Part shown: positions 7,604 through 19,087 of the stretch, piece after piece
How positions within the stretch are numbered: position 1 is the first letter of the stretch
Layout of the letters: each line of letters starts with the position of its first letter
Origin: Leptospira inadai serovar Lyme str. 10
Lineage (GTDB): Bacteria; Spirochaetota; Leptospiria; Leptospirales; Leptospiraceae
Assembly: GCF_000243675.2 (NCBI RefSeq)
Contig: NZ_AHMM02000006.1
Span: forward strand, 124,001-188,000
Direction of reading: 5' to 3'
Length of the DNA stretch: 64,000 bases
The notes under the pieces: generated by a model
Told to the model about the DNA's origin: nothing
The model's database searches: none
Seen by the model: the letters and a program-made list of their open reading frames with translations, nothing else
Position numbers and translations under genes: made by a program

Positions 7604-8353
7604 CTAAAGAATTCCTAAATCGGCGCAATATTTGCCGAAGCGATCTAAACCGGCCCTATCGGATTCAGTAATTTCGTAATGTAGTTCTTGCGTCAAATAT
7701 TTGCGAACAAGGTCTTCCGGGAGACGCGTTTCCTTTGCGATTATATCTTCGATATGAGCTTGGCCGAATTTTAACGAATCCATAAAGAATGAATCGGGTA
7801 ATTCCAGCGGTTTTTTCGAAGCCCAAAGAGCGAAAATAAAGGAAGTTCCGGTCGTCTCGTACCACCAGCCGGCCAAATCCCGAACTTCGTAAATTTCCGG
7901 ATTCCACTCCGCAAACAAAGCGTTGTCGCCGAATAGCATATGCGATCCGCGACCGATGGAAATTTCTTCCTTAATAATTCTTGGATCGGTCGGAGAAACT
8001 TCGGGAAGATACCCCGTTTCACAGTGAACCAGAACTCTTACCAATGCCATGCTAGTTCTCGAACCGTTGTCGGTTAGGATTCGAAACGGGGGATAGGGTT
8101 CTTTTTTATTTTTAAAGAATTTTATGGAGCGAACCTGTTCGGTGGCACAGACTCCGACTTTCATGGAGACCGAAAGAACTTCGGAGTTTCTAAGACATTC
8201 GATCGATGAGATGAGTCCCACATCGACTAATCCTCGCAGTAAATAATCCTTTAAAAGCGATGGATTTTCGGGTACTACTTTATATTCCGAATGTTGCTCG
8301 AATCCCCAAGTCAGGGGTCTTGCATTCAAATGCTTAACGATGCCGATTTTCAC
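7604..8353 (-). CDS. mqnA: chorismate dehydratase of the futalosine menaquinone pathway
   Basis: 249 aa from a GTG at 8353 ([19 protein letters not shown]). A TTG at 8404 would add 17 residues not typical of the family. MqnA folds like a periplasmic binding protein and removes water from chorismate to give 3-enolpyruvylbenzoate. The hallmark LNARPLTWG at the N-terminus and the segments [27 protein letters not shown] and GDNALF fit this family. A more distant solute-binding paralogue (MqnD-like) is less likely because of the LNARPL motif. Its neighbours are unrelated (hisE and a STAS gene). Confidence 0.82.
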   Translation of the reverse strand: MKIGIVKHLNARPLTWGFEQHSEYKVVPENPSLLKDYLLRGLVDVGLISSIECLRNSEVLSVSMKVGVCATEQVRSIKFFKNKKEPYPPFRILTDNGSRTSMALVRVLVHCETGYLPEVSPTDPRIIKEEISIGRGSHMLFGDNALFAEWNPEIYEVRDLAGWWYETTGTSFIFALWASKKPLELPDSFFMDSLKFGQAHIEDIIAKETRLPEDLVRKYLTQELHYEITESDRAGLDRFGKYCADLGIL

Positions 8354-8504
8354 TCTTGATTGCCGAATCTGCTTCTGGAAGGGTTCTAATAGCCAAAAAA
8401 CCAATTCATGGATTCCCAGCCAGAAAAATTAGCTTTTTCCTTTTCTTTTCAGAGTCGATTCTCGACTGTATTCCGAAATGGGAAAGTCCCGTCGGATATT
8501 AGAG

Positions 8505-8792
8505 ATGAGCGAAAAAAATAAAATCGTAATTACCTTAAATTACGAGGTTCTTAATGCGGACCATGAAGATTTGCGCGCTTTCCTAAATTCTCATTTGGAA
8601 GGAAGTCCCGCGCACGTAGTGCTTGATCTGAAGGAAGTGCAGGTTTTGACTTCCATTGCATTAGGGGCTCTTGTGGCTTTCGCAAACCGACTCCGTAGCC
8701 AGGGCATAAAATTGGAAACGATTCATGTTTCCCAGAAATTACTAGAAATTATCAAACTTGTTTCCCTGGACCAGGCGCTCGGGATTCGCTAA
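8505..8792 (+). CDS. STAS-domain protein (anti-sigma factor antagonist-like)
   Basis: 95 aa from the ATG at 8505, preceded by a GGATATTAGAG stretch; an in-frame ATG at 8478 has no ribosome-binding site. A single STAS domain carries VVLDLKEVQVLTSIALGALVAF, with a Ser in the loop where SpoIIAA-type antagonists are phosphorylated. It is four bases upstream of cheR and probably co-transcribed, so it may act in a phospho-switch or a chemotaxis-related complex. No HPK- or RsbW-type kinase lies nearby. Confidence 0.8.
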   Translation: MSEKNKIVITLNYEVLNADHEDLRAFLNSHLEGSPAHVVLDLKEVQVLTSIALGALVAFANRLRSQGIKLETIHVSQKLLEIIKLVSLDQALGIR

Positions 8793-8795
8793 TTC

Positions 8796-9671
8796 ATGGA
8801 AGATACATTTTCTCATTTAGTCCAGATTTCGGACGAAGAATTCCGATTCGTTAAAGATTTAATGTACCGTGAAACCGGGATTTTTTTAGCGGATCATAAG
8901 AAGATTATGGTCCAGTCTAGGCTGAATTCCAGAGCGAGATTCCATAAGATGGCGAGCGTATCCGATTATATCCGATCCCTTCAGGCCGATCGAAGGTTTT
9001 TCGAAAGTGAATTAACGGAACTTATTAATCGAATTACGACTAATAAAACCGATTTTTTCCGAGAGAATCATCATTTCGAATTTTTGAAAGACGTATTTTT
9101 GCCGTCAGTGGAGGAAAAAGCCTCTAAAACGGGTAAGAAAAGCCTTCGCATATGGTCGAGCGCCTCCTCTACCGGTGAGGAGCCGTATTCGATCGCTATT
9201 ACCTGTGCCGAATACTTTGCCCTGAAACCGGGATGGGATATTAAAATTTATGCATCCGATATCGATACGAACGTCGTAAAGACCGCTCAAGAAGGCGTTT
9301 ATAAACCCGATAGGCTCGAACCGGTAAGCGATTCGTTAAAGAAAAGATATTTTTTACGCGTTCGGGATTTGTCGGGAAGAGGCGAGGATTTTTACCAAGT
9401 CAAACCCGAACTAAAGTCCATGATCGAATTCAAAAAGATTAATCTTTTGGAAACGCCTTATCCTTTCCCGGAAAAGATGGACTGTATCTTCTGCCGGAAC
9501 GTTATTATTTACTTCGATAAGCAGACTCAGAGAAAGATTTTCGAAAATTTCGAACAGGTGCTTAAAGACAGGGGACTGATGGTCATCGGGCACTCCGAGA
9601 CGTTATTCGGGATTTCGGAAGCCTATAAATTTCTGGGGCATACTATTTATCAAAAAAAGCCTAAAATCTGA
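8796..9671 (+). CDS. cheR: chemotaxis protein methyltransferase CheR
   Basis: 291 aa. It methylates glutamates of chemoreceptors using S-adenosylmethionine. The N-terminal helical domain (about 10-80, [19 protein letters not shown]) is followed by the methyltransferase core with [17 protein letters not shown] (motif I), [20 protein letters not shown] and [17 protein letters not shown]. It follows the STAS gene by three bases and converges on a chemoreceptor gene. The gene pairing suggests that these receptors are its substrates; that is inference. Confidence 0.93.
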   Translation: MEDTFSHLVQISDEEFRFVKDLMYRETGIFLADHKKIMVQSRLNSRARFHKMASVSDYIRSLQADRRFFESELTELINRITTNKTDFFRENHHFEFLKDVFLPSVEEKASKTGKKSLRIWSSASSTGEEPYSIAITCAEYFALKPGWDIKIYASDIDTNVVKTAQEGVYKPDRLEPVSDSLKKRYFLRVRDLSGRGEDFYQVKPELKSMIEFKKINLLETPYPFPEKMDCIFCRNVIIYFDKQTQRKIFENFEQVLKDRGLMVIGHSETLFGISEAYKFLGHTIYQKKPKI

Positions 9672-9701
9672 ATATTCACCCGACCTTTCCGGATTCCACC
9701 A

Positions 9702-11696
9702 TTAGTTAAACTTGAATTTCTCGGCGATTCTTCGGAGAGTTTCCGCGGTGCTCGATAGTCCTTTCGAGGAAGTGGACATTTGCTCCGCGCCCGAAGCCGT
9801 ATTCAAAGTGTGCTCGTTGATCTGAATGATGACTTGCGCGATTTCTCTTACTGCCCGCCTTTGCTCGGCAGTCGCTATTTTGACCGACTCCGATTCGGCC
9901 CCAACCTGAGCGGCCGTTTCGTTCACGATCCTATTTACTTCCTCCTGCGAGGAAGTGATCGAGTAGAGCTTGTCCATCGCTTCCGAAACGCGATCCACGT
10001 TACGAATTATCGCGTGGATAATCTCGGTAGAAGATTGAATTCCTTTTGCGCCTGAATCTAATTCGGTGTTATTCTTGGCGATCATCGAGGAAATGGACTT
10101 AATGGAAGAGGCCGTTTTTTCGGAAAGTTTGGAGATTTCCTCCGCGACTACCGCAAATCCTTTTCCGGCTTCTCCCGCACGAGCGGCCTCTATCGCGGCG
10201 TTTAGGGCGAGTAATTGAGTTTGATCGGAAATATCATTAATGATTCCTACTATCGCCTTCATTTCTCCGGAAGATTTGAGAATGTTCGCGATCATGTCGG
10301 TCATTCCGTTCAGAGATTCTTCCCCTTTCTTGGCTTGAGCGGATATCGATTTAGCGATTCCTAAAGTGCTTTGAATTTCGTCCCCTATTTTTCGAACGCT
10401 CTGCGAAAGCTCCGATATTTTGGAATGAAAATCGGAAATATTCCGATACTGATTCTCGGTTGTTCCGGAAATCGTTTCCATTCCTGCCGACATCTCTTCT
10501 ACGGTCGCGGACATTTCTTCCGTGGACGCGGCAGTGGATTGGGCGGAATTGGAAAAATTCTCCGAATTGGAAGATAAGTTCTCGGCGGATGATGCAAGTT
10601 CGGAAGAGACCCGCTGTATCTCCTTCAAGGAATTTTTGAGACTATCTAAGAATGCGTTCGTATCCCGACTTAAGTCTCCGATTTCATCGTCGTGGACGAT
10701 TTTCAAATCTTTGCTAAGGTCTCCTTGCGACATGGACTTGAAGAGATTTCGCGCCTCTTCCAAAGGTTTCAAACGAACGGTTAATAATCTGGAGAGAAAC
10801 AAAATAGATACCGCTAGAAATATCCCCGCACAAGCGATGATCTTGTACAGCATCGAGTGAACGACACTCGCTAGTTCTTCCTTAGATACGACCGCGGCAA
10901 GTAACATTCCGTATTCTTCGATTCTATACACTGTGGCGATTTTATCTTTCTTAAAGAAATACTCTGTATGCTCGTCCGACTTCAAGGATAACATGCGACG
11001 TCCCCATTCGGTCTTTGATAAGTCCAGTTTTAAAATCAAAGACTTGTCGGGATGTCCAACGACTACCCCCGCCGCGTCCACGATTGCGATATAACCGTCG
11101 GATCCTATCTTCACGTCTTTGACGACCGCTTCCGTTACCGAGTTCAGAGAGAGTGCGAATCCCAGAATTCCTACTACTTTTGGGCCGTCCATAACCGGAA
11201 CGGTGAGAAGCGCTACGGGTTCTTTTGTAATCGGGGATTGTCCTACTTTACTTAAAAAAGGTTTTCCTTGCAAGGATGCTTGGATGTTTTCATCGAATCC
11301 CTGCTTTCCCCAACGAAAATTAGAGCCCTGTCCCGTCGCATCGGCGAACGTCAGCGGGTTTTCTTCGGGTGTGGAAAAAAATACGTTTTCGTAGACCGCA
11401 AATTTCTTACTTACGTCGACTACCAAAGGAATCAAAACGTCGCGATCTTGACCGGCTACGGCTTTAATTACGGTCGGCTGGTTGGCGATGAATTTTGCCA
11501 AATTGAATTGGGTATCGAAGAAATCCTTTATCTCCCGGGAACTTACTCGAGAGACTTTTTTCATTTCATCGATGTATGTTTCTTCAATATAACCTTTTGC
11601 GGTAAAATACGCGAAGGAGGATAACGCTGCCGTTAAAAGTACAACCGTTGTGCTACTGGAAAATAACAAAATTAGTTTTAAACTGTTGCGTCGCAT
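9702..11696 (-). CDS. methyl-accepting chemotaxis protein (dCache receptor)
   Basis: 664 aa. Membrane segment 1 is at about 8-32. A periplasmic double-Cache sensor follows (about 35-280; [27 protein letters not shown] is typical of dCache_1), then membrane segment 2 (about 283-305), a HAMP domain (about 306-360) and a cytoplasmic signalling helical hairpin. The conserved tip contains [18 protein letters not shown]. There is no C-terminal CheR-binding pentapeptide. It is a close paralogue of the next gene, most similar in the signalling half and more divergent in the sensor, which suggests different ligands. It converges on cheR with a 30-bp gap. Confidence 0.93.
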   Translation of the reverse strand: MRRNSLKLILLFSSSTTVVLLTAALSSFAYFTAKGYIEETYIDEMKKVSRVSSREIKDFFDTQFNLAKFIANQPTVIKAVAGQDRDVLIPLVVDVSKKFAVYENVFFSTPEENPLTFADATGQGSNFRWGKQGFDENIQASLQGKPFLSKVGQSPITKEPVALLTVPVMDGPKVVGILGFALSLNSVTEAVVKDVKIGSDGYIAIVDAAGVVVGHPDKSLILKLDLSKTEWGRRMLSLKSDEHTEYFFKKDKIATVYRIEEYGMLLAAVVSKEELASVVHSMLYKIIACAGIFLAVSILFLSRLLTVRLKPLEEARNLFKSMSQGDLSKDLKIVHDDEIGDLSRDTNAFLDSLKNSLKEIQRVSSELASSAENLSSNSENFSNSAQSTAASTEEMSATVEEMSAGMETISGTTENQYRNISDFHSKISELSQSVRKIGDEIQSTLGIAKSISAQAKKGEESLNGMTDMIANILKSSGEMKAIVGIINDISDQTQLLALNAAIEAARAGEAGKGFAVVAEEISKLSEKTASSIKSISSMIAKNNTELDSGAKGIQSSTEIIHAIIRNVDRVSEAMDKLYSITSSQEEVNRIVNETAAQVGAESESVKIATAEQRRAVREIAQVIIQINEHTLNTASGAEQMSTSSKGLSSTAETLRRIAEKFKFN

Positions 11697-11818
11697 TGCT
11701 TTTCTATGTGGAATTCGTACCGGGAATGAAAATTTACCAGACCTTATTATAGACGAAAAGAAATAGCCGATACATACTTTCTATATCTTTCAAAAAAATA
11801 GGATGTGAGATTGATATT

Positions 11819-13816
11819 TTATATTTTGAATTTATCGGTGATACTCCTTAAAGTTTCCGCAGTCGTTGCAAGATTCTGCGCCGATGCGGACATTTGCTCC
11901 GAGCCTGAGGCGGTATTGAGCGTATGCTCGTTTATTTGAGTGATTACCTGCGCTATTTCCCGTACGGCCCGTTTTTGTTCTCCGGTGGCAAGTTTAACCG
12001 ACTCCGCTTCCGATCCTACCTTATCGGCCTGATCGTCGACGATTCGATTGATTCCTTCCTGAGCGGAGGTTATTTCATAAAGATGATTCATGGCGTCCGC
12101 GACCGAATCTACGCTTTGGATGATGCTATGTATGATTTCAACCGATGACCGTATCCCCTTGGCGCCGATATCCAGCTCGGAATTATTTTTGTTGATCATA
12201 TCTCCGATGGATTTGATGGAAGAGGCCGTTTTGACGGAAAGCTTGGAAATTTCTTCGGCTACTACGGCAAATCCTTTCCCGGCTTCGCCCGCCCTGGCAG
12301 CCTCGATGGCGGCATTCAAAGCAAGCAGTTGAGTTTGATCGGAAATATCGTTTATGATTCCGATAATTGCGGTCATTTCACCGGAAGACTTCAGGATGTT
12401 TCCGATCATTCCGCTCATTCCGTTAAGCGACTCTTCTCCTTTTCGCGCCTGCGCCGAAATCGATTTTGCCGCTCCGAGAGTCCCTTGAATTTCCGATCCG
12501 ATCTTTCGTACTCCGGCCGATAACTCTTTGATTTTAGAATGGAATGCAAGAATATTCTTATATTGTGTTTCGGTAATAGATGATATGCTCTCCATGCCCG
12601 CCGACATTTCTTCGATCGTTGCCGACATTTCTTCGGAAGAAGCGGCCGTGGATTGGGCTCCGGAAGCGAAAGCTTGGGACGAACCGGTCAATTGTTCCGC
12701 AGCGGCACCCAATTCGAGAGCTATACGTTGGATATCGTGAAGAGAGGACCGTAAACTTCCGATAAACGTGTTCATTTCCCTACTCATCGTTCCGATCTCG
12801 TCGTTATAGGCTGCTTCGACATTGGTAGTCAAATCCCCTTGCGCCATCGACTGAAAGACCAGGCTGGCGTCTCTTAGTGGACCTAATCTTCTTTTTAATA
12901 GAAAATAAAGGATGGAAAGAGCGATAATTGCGGTCAACACGGAGACGGCTAGTATGGTAAGAAGCAATCCTTTGAATGAACTCCAGATTTCATCCTTAGG
13001 GAGTATCACGAAGGCGAGAGTATCCCAATTTTTTAGCCTAAAGAGGGTTGCATACCGCTCCTGACCCCTGAATTCGAATTCCATCATTTCACCGGAGGCT
13101 AACGCCAATAATTTCTTTCCGTAGGTTGTCTCTTTCGCCACGTCCAAATTTAAGATCATGTCTTTTTTAGGATGGGCGTATAATATTCCGTCGGTGGTGG
13201 TCGCCGCCAAATAACCTTGCTGGCCTATTTTATAATTCTTAATTACTTTTTCTGAAAGTGATTCCAGGGATAGTGCAAAGGCCACGATTCCGACGACTTT
13301 TCCGGCATCCATCACCGGGACCGTAAGCAACGATACCGGCAATTTCGTGACGGGAGAGCGAAGCGGCTTTCCTAAATGAAATTTTCCCTCTACGGCGGCT
13401 TTTATATTCGGAACGTTTTGTTCTCTTACTCCCAGACGTAAGCCGGTACCTTTTCCCAAGGCGTCCGTAATTACCAAGGGGTCTTTTTCCATTGTGGTAA
13501 CGAATACATTCTCGTATGCGCCGAATTTTTGGAGGACTTCCTTATATAGCGCTTGAGCGATCGGCTTTCCGGTGCGAATGGTTTCCTTGGTTCGAGGATC
13601 TTCGGCGAGAATTTCCGCTATTCTTAAATGAGTATCGTAAAAGTTTTCGATTTCCGAAGCGGCGGATTGGCTCACGCTTCTCATTTGGGTAAAGTAAGTC
13701 TTTTCGATCTGGTCTTTTCCGACTCCTAACGCCACTCCGGAAATCGTCAGGACTAGAACGGCAATAATCGAAATGCTGTAAGCGAGTAGGATGAATATCA
13801 GACTTTGGTGTTTCAT
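11819..13816 (-). CDS. methyl-accepting chemotaxis protein (dCache receptor), paralogue
   Basis: 665 aa with the same architecture as the gene at 9702: membrane segment near the N-terminus, dCache sensor with [23 protein letters not shown], a second membrane segment at about 285-307, HAMP, and a signalling domain with [18 protein letters not shown]. The two tandem genes are separated by 122 bp and presumably arose by duplication. The sensor domains have diverged more than the signalling domains. It is divergent from the rsmH-dcw operon. Confidence 0.93.
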   Translation of the reverse strand: MKHQSLIFILLAYSISIIAVLVLTISGVALGVGKDQIEKTYFTQMRSVSQSAASEIENFYDTHLRIAEILAEDPRTKETIRTGKPIAQALYKEVLQKFGAYENVFVTTMEKDPLVITDALGKGTGLRLGVREQNVPNIKAAVEGKFHLGKPLRSPVTKLPVSLLTVPVMDAGKVVGIVAFALSLESLSEKVIKNYKIGQQGYLAATTTDGILYAHPKKDMILNLDVAKETTYGKKLLALASGEMMEFEFRGQERYATLFRLKNWDTLAFVILPKDEIWSSFKGLLLTILAVSVLTAIIALSILYFLLKRRLGPLRDASLVFQSMAQGDLTTNVEAAYNDEIGTMSREMNTFIGSLRSSLHDIQRIALELGAAAEQLTGSSQAFASGAQSTAASSEEMSATIEEMSAGMESISSITETQYKNILAFHSKIKELSAGVRKIGSEIQGTLGAAKSISAQARKGEESLNGMSGMIGNILKSSGEMTAIIGIINDISDQTQLLALNAAIEAARAGEAGKGFAVVAEEISKLSVKTASSIKSIGDMINKNNSELDIGAKGIRSSVEIIHSIIQSVDSVADAMNHLYEITSAQEGINRIVDDQADKVGSEAESVKLATGEQKRAVREIAQVITQINEHTLNTASGSEQMSASAQNLATTAETLRSITDKFKI

Positions 13817-13905
13817 ATAATAATATTTATTAAGACGACCTGTTTTGAGGATAATTTCGGGCGAGTCAATGATTTGTTCTTTCTTGAATATCTGTACCGT
13901 TAATT

Positions 13906-13964
13906 CTTACGGTTTTACTTACGGTTTAAGGCGCAATTCAAGTGTGCGGTTTCGCTTTACGGTT
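13906..13964 (+). promoter_or_regulatory. TTACGGTT direct repeats upstream of the dcw operon
   Basis: TTACGGTT occurs three times, starting at 13907, 13919 and 13957 (spacings 12 and 38). The first two lie in adjacent 12-bp units CTTACGGTTTTA and CTTACGGTTTAA. They sit just before rsmH, where other bacteria have mraZ and its direct-repeat operator, but the sequence differs from the known MraZ boxes. They could be a transcription-factor site for rsmH, for the divergent chemoreceptor gene, or for both. Confidence 0.35.
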
Positions 13965-13986
13965 GCCTGCAAAAGGCGATAACGGG

Positions 13987-14952
13987 ATGCTGGAACGTAA
14001 ATTGGAACCGGTCCATTATTCTGTCCTATACCGCGAGATTCTTTCCTTCTTTCTAGATGTCTTCGCTCCCGATCAGGAAATCCTTTTTCTAGATGGTACG
14101 GCGGGCGAAGGAGGTCATTCGCTTCTTCTTTTAGAAAATTTTCCCCGAGCGAAACTTATCCTTCTCGATCGGGATTCGGTGATGCTTACCAGGGCAAAGG
14201 CCCGTTTAGAACAATTTCAAGATCGCACTCATTTTATTGAAGCGAATTTTTCGGAAGTGGATAAGGAATTCCTTCGGAAAGAGGGATTGGATCGGCGACC
14301 GGACGGGATTCTCCTGGATTTGGGAATTTCCACATTTCATCTTTTGCACGCCGGGCGAGGCTTTAGTTTTAGGGAAAACGAACCTCTGGATATGAGGCTT
14401 TCTTCCAGCGGAGGCATATCTGCGGAGGATGTGATCAATACGTATCCGGAAAAAACTCTCAGTAAAATTTTCTATGAATATGGCGAGGAACGATGGACCA
14501 AAAAAATCGTGGAAGCATTGCTGGAACGCCGAAGACACGGTCGTATTTCTTATACGGGTGAATTAGCTCAATTAATCTCTCGAGTGATCCCCCGAAAATT
14601 CTGGCCTCCGGGCCGCCATCCGGCAACCAGGGTCTTTCAAGCCTTGCGGATAGAAGTGAATCAGGAATTACTTCATATCGAGTTCGGTTTATCCAAGCTT
14701 CTGGATGCGCTTGCTCCAGGTGGACGGTTTCAAGTGATCTCCTTTCATTCCTTGGAAGATCGGATCGTTAAGAATAAGTTTCGAGATTACGCCCGTTTGT
14801 CGGGAGCTAAAGTCGTGACAAAAAAGCCCGTTCTCCCGGGGGAAGAAGAGATGCGGGAGAACAATGCCTCTCGATCGGCTAAATTGCGGGTCATCGATAA
14901 GCTTTTGCCGTCCGATACTTTAGATATGGAAGAGGAGGACGAAGAAGAATGA
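13987..14952 (+). CDS. rsmH: 16S rRNA (cytosine(1402)-N4)-methyltransferase
   Basis: 321 aa from the ATG at 13987 ([19 protein letters not shown]); a GTG at 13942 would add 15 unrelated residues. It methylates N4 of C1402 in 16S rRNA. Visible family motifs are the SAM-binding [40 protein letters not shown] and the C-terminal [15 protein letters not shown]. It opens the dcw cluster without an upstream mraZ. Its stop overlaps the ftsL start by 4 bases (ATGA). Confidence 0.95.
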   Translation: MLERKLEPVHYSVLYREILSFFLDVFAPDQEILFLDGTAGEGGHSLLLLENFPRAKLILLDRDSVMLTRAKARLEQFQDRTHFIEANFSEVDKEFLRKEGLDRRPDGILLDLGISTFHLLHAGRGFSFRENEPLDMRLSSSGGISAEDVINTYPEKTLSKIFYEYGEERWTKKIVEALLERRRHGRISYTGELAQLISRVIPRKFWPPGRHPATRVFQALRIEVNQELLHIEFGLSKLLDALAPGGRFQVISFHSLEDRIVKNKFRDYARLSGAKVVTKKPVLPGEEEMRENNASRSAKLRVIDKLLPSDTLDMEEEDEEE

Positions 14953-15308
14953 GTCGAATCCATGAATTTGTGAATCATCGAATCTGGGGAGACTTGTCTT
15001 TTTTGGGGCTGGTATTTTTGAAAGTCGCTCTTCCCTGCCTTTTCCTATTCTTATTCGTATGGCAAAACGTACAAGTGGCCCGACTGAATCGTGAATTAGC
15101 CCTGGCTTCCCAATCCAAAGAACTACTTTTAAAGAAAAACGACGATCTTAAAATCGGAATGGCCACTTATACTTCGGCCCGGCGTATCGAAGCATTGTAT
15201 AGGAAAACCTATCATTACTTGCCGATCACCGTGGGGGATAGAATTATTACCGTAACGCTCCCGCCGGAACGAAACGAGACCGATCTTGAAACTTTCCGCT
15301 CTCCTTGA
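14949..15308 (+). CDS. ftsL: FtsL-like divisome protein
   Basis: 119 aa. It has a short cytoplasmic N-terminus, one membrane segment (about 19-41, [20 protein letters not shown]), then a short periplasmic coiled-coil-like helix ([27 protein letters not shown]), the topology of FtsL. FtsL sequence is poorly conserved, so the call rests on size, topology and position between rsmH and murE. It overlaps rsmH by 4 bases and murE by 23. No FtsI/PBP gene follows, which is unusual. Confidence 0.75.
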   Translation: MSRIHEFVNHRIWGDLSFLGLVFLKVALPCLFLFLFVWQNVQVARLNRELALASQSKELLLKKNDDLKIGMATYTSARRIEALYRKTYHYLPITVGDRIITVTLPPERNETDLETFRSP

Positions 15309-16791
15309 AGCATTTCCCGGGATAAAAGTTTTATCTCCCTCCTTCGACGGTGCCGAAGAAGTAGCATTCGTTCGCACGGATTCCCGTCAACTTTCCTCCC
15401 GGGATCTGTTTTGCGTTCCCAATTCCTTAGGGGCAAAAGGAATCGAGTATGCAACCGAATCGATCGGACGCTTTCTTTTGTTTCAAGACGGGACTCGAAT
15501 ACCGGACCTGCCGAGTAAGATAATCTTAACGTCCCCGCAAGATCCCGAAAAATATGCGGGGAAAATCGCCTCTCTTTTGCTCGGGAATCCATCCGCATCC
15601 TTGAAAGTGATCGGCATCACCGGAACAAACGGAAAGACGTCTCTTACTTACATACTTGCTTCGTTGGGACAGGCGGTCGGAGCGAACTGCGGCATTATCG
15701 GAACCGTGGGCGTGAGGTTTCAGGGTAAGAAGAAAGATACCGGTTACACGACTCCGGATGCATGTTCGCTCCAATTGATTTTAAGGGAAATGTCGGATGC
15801 GGGGATCGAATACGTCTTTATGGAAGCCAGTTCTCACGGTCTGAAATTAGACAGAACCGACGGTGTTCGTTTCTTTGCGGGCGTTTTTACCAACCTGACT
15901 CAGGATCATCTAGACTTTCATCCGAACATGGAGGATTATCTCCGGAGTAAAAGCCTACTCTTTCAGTCCATGAAGTCGGAACCGAATGCCTTCGGAGTTT
16001 TAGATCTGAGTTCACCGGGGGGCTTGGAGATGCATGACTTGATCCGAAAGCTCTGTCCGGAATTAAAACTCTTTGTGATCGAAGACGGTAGTGGAGAACT
16101 TAAAATCTCAAACGAGGAATTTTCGCTTCAGGGTACCGAATATGATTTCGAAATTCCTTCCCGATGGGGCGGGAGAGCTCGGATTCATACGAACTTATTA
16201 GGCGGGTTTAATATTCGTAATACCGCTTTGGCTCTCACGACCGCTTTCGGTCTAGGCTGGCCTCGAAATTCTTTGCTGGAAGCGCTTCGCTCTATCCCGC
16301 AAATTCCCGGAAGGTTCCAACTCTATTACAGTCCGGACCGGTCGCGAATGGCGGTGGTGGATTATGCACATACTCCGGATGCTCTTGAAAACATTCTGAA
16401 GAGCGTCCGAGAATCAAAACCCAAGGAATTGATCGTTTTATTCGGATGCGGAGGAGACAGAGATCGCGCTAAACGACCTCAAATGGCTCGAATTGCGGAG
16501 AGACTCGCGGATAAGGTCATTTTGACTTCGGATAATCCCAGAACGGAAAACCCGGAGGCAATCTTGGACGAAATTCAATCCGGTTTCTCGCCCGGGTTTG
16601 CACCCTTCCTTCGCGAGGCGGATCGGGCTGTCGCGATTCGACGAGGCATCTCGGTTTTAGAAGAGGGAGGCTGTCTTTTGGTCGCGGGAAAAGGACACGA
16701 AGATTATCAGATTATCGGAAAGGAAAAACGTCATTTCGACGACGGTGAAGAGATACAAAAAGCTTGGCTGTTTACCGAATCAGGACGATAG
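15286..16791 (+). CDS. murE: UDP-MurNAc-L-Ala-D-Glu--meso-diaminopimelate ligase
   Basis: 501 aa. It adds the third amino acid to the peptidoglycan stem peptide. The ATP-binding [15 protein letters not shown] is at about residue 110. The central-domain segment with [14 protein letters not shown] and [12 protein letters not shown] is present. The C-terminal DNPRTENP motif specifies meso-diaminopimelate. The start is TTG at 15286 inside the end of ftsL; the N-terminus [10 protein letters not shown] matches the family. It is followed by mraY. Confidence 0.95.
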   Translation: MKLSALLEAFPGIKVLSPSFDGAEEVAFVRTDSRQLSSRDLFCVPNSLGAKGIEYATESIGRFLLFQDGTRIPDLPSKIILTSPQDPEKYAGKIASLLLGNPSASLKVIGITGTNGKTSLTYILASLGQAVGANCGIIGTVGVRFQGKKKDTGYTTPDACSLQLILREMSDAGIEYVFMEASSHGLKLDRTDGVRFFAGVFTNLTQDHLDFHPNMEDYLRSKSLLFQSMKSEPNAFGVLDLSSPGGLEMHDLIRKLCPELKLFVIEDGSGELKISNEEFSLQGTEYDFEIPSRWGGRARIHTNLLGGFNIRNTALALTTAFGLGWPRNSLLEALRSIPQIPGRFQLYYSPDRSRMAVVDYAHTPDALENILKSVRESKPKELIVLFGCGGDRDRAKRPQMARIAERLADKVILTSDNPRTENPEAILDEIQSGFSPGFAPFLREADRAVAIRRGISVLEEGGCLLVAGKGHEDYQIIGKEKRHFDDGEEIQKAWLFTESGR

Positions 16792-16826
16792 GGTTAGGAG
16801 ACCTTCCGATTCGGACTAAGGGGACT

Positions 16827-17939
16827 ATGTTCTATTACGTATACGAGTATTTTTTTCGGGAATGGGATTCCCTTCGTATTTTCAGCTATGTGACCTTTCG
16901 TGCATTAATGGCCGGCTTGACGTCCATGTTCATCACTTTTTGGTTCGGCGGAAGGATGATCCGGTTTTTATACGGATTGAAATTTCGTGAAAGTGTCCGG
17001 GATGACGGTCCTAAATCCCATAGTGCGAAATCGGGAACTCCTACTATGGGCGGCTTGATGATCATAGGCGCTTTGCTTTTATCCGTACTACTATGGGGAA
17101 ATCTTAAAAACTTAAACGTGCTGCTTTTATTAGCCGCTGCCGTACTGTTTTCCGCTCTCGGATTCGGTGACGATTATATGAAATCGGTAAAGAAGATCAA
17201 GGGAGGGATGAGAGCTCGAACCAAATTCGTTTTGTCGATTCTTTTATCGGCGGGTTTTTGCGCCGCATATTTCTATTATACTGGCGAGTCTCCGGGAGGA
17301 GCTTCTGGCAGAATTCCGTTTCATTTAACGGATTTATTCCTACCTTTCGTGAAAGGGCCCGTTCTTGCATTGGGTATTTTGGCGATTCCGTTTTCGATTT
17401 TAGTAATGCTAGGCGCGTGCCACGGAGTGAATCTAACGGACGGCTTGGACGGTCTTGCCGGAGGAACGGCCTGCATCGCGGTGACCACACTCGCGATCAT
17501 CTCTTACGTGTCGGGAACTCCGGTCGCAGCTAATTATTTAAATATTCCTTATTTACCCGGAGCCCATGAGTATAGCGTTTTCCTTTCCGCGTTAGCCGGA
17601 GCTCTCATCGGTTTTTTATGGTTCAATACCCATCCGGCTCAGGTATTTATGGGCGATACGGGATCTCTTTTTTTAGGAGCCACGATCGGGATGACCTGCG
17701 TTATGCTCAAAAAAGAAATCCTGCTCGTGATATTAGGCGGGATCTTCGTGGCCGAGTCTCTTTCGGTGATTTTGCAAGTGGGTTCTTTCAAATTAACTAA
17801 AAAACGAATATTTAAAATGGCTCCTTTGCATCACCATTTCGAATTGGTCGGAATTTCGGAAACGAAAGTAGTGATTCGTTTTTGGATCGTAGCCGTCATT
17901 TTGGCGATTATCTCCCTTTCAAGTCTGAAAATTCAATGA
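16827..17939 (+). CDS. mraY: phospho-N-acetylmuramoyl-pentapeptide-transferase
   Basis: 370 aa from the ATG at 16827 with AAGGGG just upstream; an earlier in-frame start at 16764 lies inside murE and is unlikely. An integral membrane enzyme that makes lipid I from UDP-MurNAc-pentapeptide and undecaprenyl phosphate. Signatures: [35 protein letters not shown] and the histidine cluster [10 protein letters not shown], with about ten membrane segments. The stop overlaps ftsW by 4 bases. Confidence 0.95.
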   Translation: MFYYVYEYFFREWDSLRIFSYVTFRALMAGLTSMFITFWFGGRMIRFLYGLKFRESVRDDGPKSHSAKSGTPTMGGLMIIGALLLSVLLWGNLKNLNVLLLLAAAVLFSALGFGDDYMKSVKKIKGGMRARTKFVLSILLSAGFCAAYFYYTGESPGGASGRIPFHLTDLFLPFVKGPVLALGILAIPFSILVMLGACHGVNLTDGLDGLAGGTACIAVTTLAIISYVSGTPVAANYLNIPYLPGAHEYSVFLSALAGALIGFLWFNTHPAQVFMGDTGSLFLGATIGMTCVMLKKEILLVILGGIFVAESLSVILQVGSFKLTKKRIFKMAPLHHHFELVGISETKVVIRFWIVAVILAIISLSSLKIQ

Positions 17940-19087
17940 AAGAACTTGGGCGTAGGTGGAGGGAATTCTGGGAGTCACCCGGGGCTCCTTTCGATCTGCC
18001 CATGGTAGGAACGATCTTCCTTCTTTTACTCTTCGGAATTTGCGTAATGTATTCCAGCTCTTCCATCACTGCGTGGAGAGATTTTCACGATTCGGAATAT
18101 TTTTTAAAAAAACAAGCTCTTTGGGCGCTCATAGGGATTCTTGTTTTTTTCTTTTTCGCCAATTTTTCCTACCGCCGCTTGGAGCGATTCGCTTTGGTCG
18201 GCATGATAGTAAGCATCCTGCTGCTCATCCTTGTGTTTATTCCCGGTGTAGGAAAATCCGTCGGAACCTATTATGGAAGAAACTTTCATCGTTGGATAGG
18301 CATCGGCCCGTACCAACTTCAGCCCTCCGAGATCGCAAAGCTTGCAGTGGTGATTTATCTCTCCGCGATGATTTCTAAATTGAAAGAAAAGGAAAATCGA
18401 GAGGCGAAAAAGTTTTTGATTCCCGGAGCCCTGCTTCTTTCGGTTCTGGTTTTAATTCTAGCGGAGCCGGCCTTCGGAACGACCATGGAGATCCTGTTCG
18501 TCGTCTTGGCGTTCGTGTTCCTATTCGGGTTTCCGTTCCGCAATTTACTTTTAGTCGGTTTGGTTTCTCTACCGCTTGCTTATTTATTGGTGGATCGTGT
18601 CGGTTATAGAAAGAAGCGGGTGGAAGTCTGGTTGGATCCCTATAAGTTTCGTTTCGACGAGGGGCATCAATTGGTGACTTCTTTTAGGGCATTCTTGGAC
18701 GGAGGATGGTTCGGGAATAAACTCGCGAGCGGATATGCTCACCGGTATTTGACCTATAGTCACACGGACTTTGTGTTGGCTACCTTTGTGGAGGACTTCG
18801 GATTCTTGGGCTTTCTTTTCTTTTTCGGTTTGGTTCTATTTCTTCTGTATCGAACATACGTATTATTAAGGAAAGTCAGCGACCCGTTCGGTTTTTATCT
18901 TGGAGCCGGCCTTTTGTTTATCCTTGGCACCCAGTTCGTGATTAATAGTTATGTGGTCACGGGCCTATTTCCGATTACGGGGATTAGCCTTCCGTTTATG
19001 AGTTACGGGGGGTCCTCGCTACTTGTGGTTCTGGCGGCCTTCGGAATTCTTGTCAATATAACCAGAAGAGAGAACCTAGGCGTATGA
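17936..19087 (+). CDS. ftsW: SEDS-family peptidoglycan polymerase FtsW
   Basis: 383 aa from the ATG at 17936 (ATGA overlap with mraY). About ten membrane segments; septal glycosyltransferase that works with a class B PBP. The SEDS signature near the C-terminus, [20 protein letters not shown], and the [19 protein letters not shown] loop are present. FtsW rather than RodA is preferred from its place between mraY and murG. Its stop overlaps murG by 4 bases. Its usual partner gene ftsI is not in this cluster. Confidence 0.93.
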   Translation: MKELGRRWREFWESPGAPFDLPMVGTIFLLLLFGICVMYSSSSITAWRDFHDSEYFLKKQALWALIGILVFFFFANFSYRRLERFALVGMIVSILLLILVFIPGVGKSVGTYYGRNFHRWIGIGPYQLQPSEIAKLAVVIYLSAMISKLKEKENREAKKFLIPGALLLSVLVLILAEPAFGTTMEILFVVLAFVFLFGFPFRNLLLVGLVSLPLAYLLVDRVGYRKKRVEVWLDPYKFRFDEGHQLVTSFRAFLDGGWFGNKLASGYAHRYLTYSHTDFVLATFVEDFGFLGFLFFFGLVLFLLYRTYVLLRKVSDPFGFYLGAGLLFILGTQFVINSYVVTGLFPITGISLPFMSYGGSSLLVVLAAFGILVNITRRENLGV

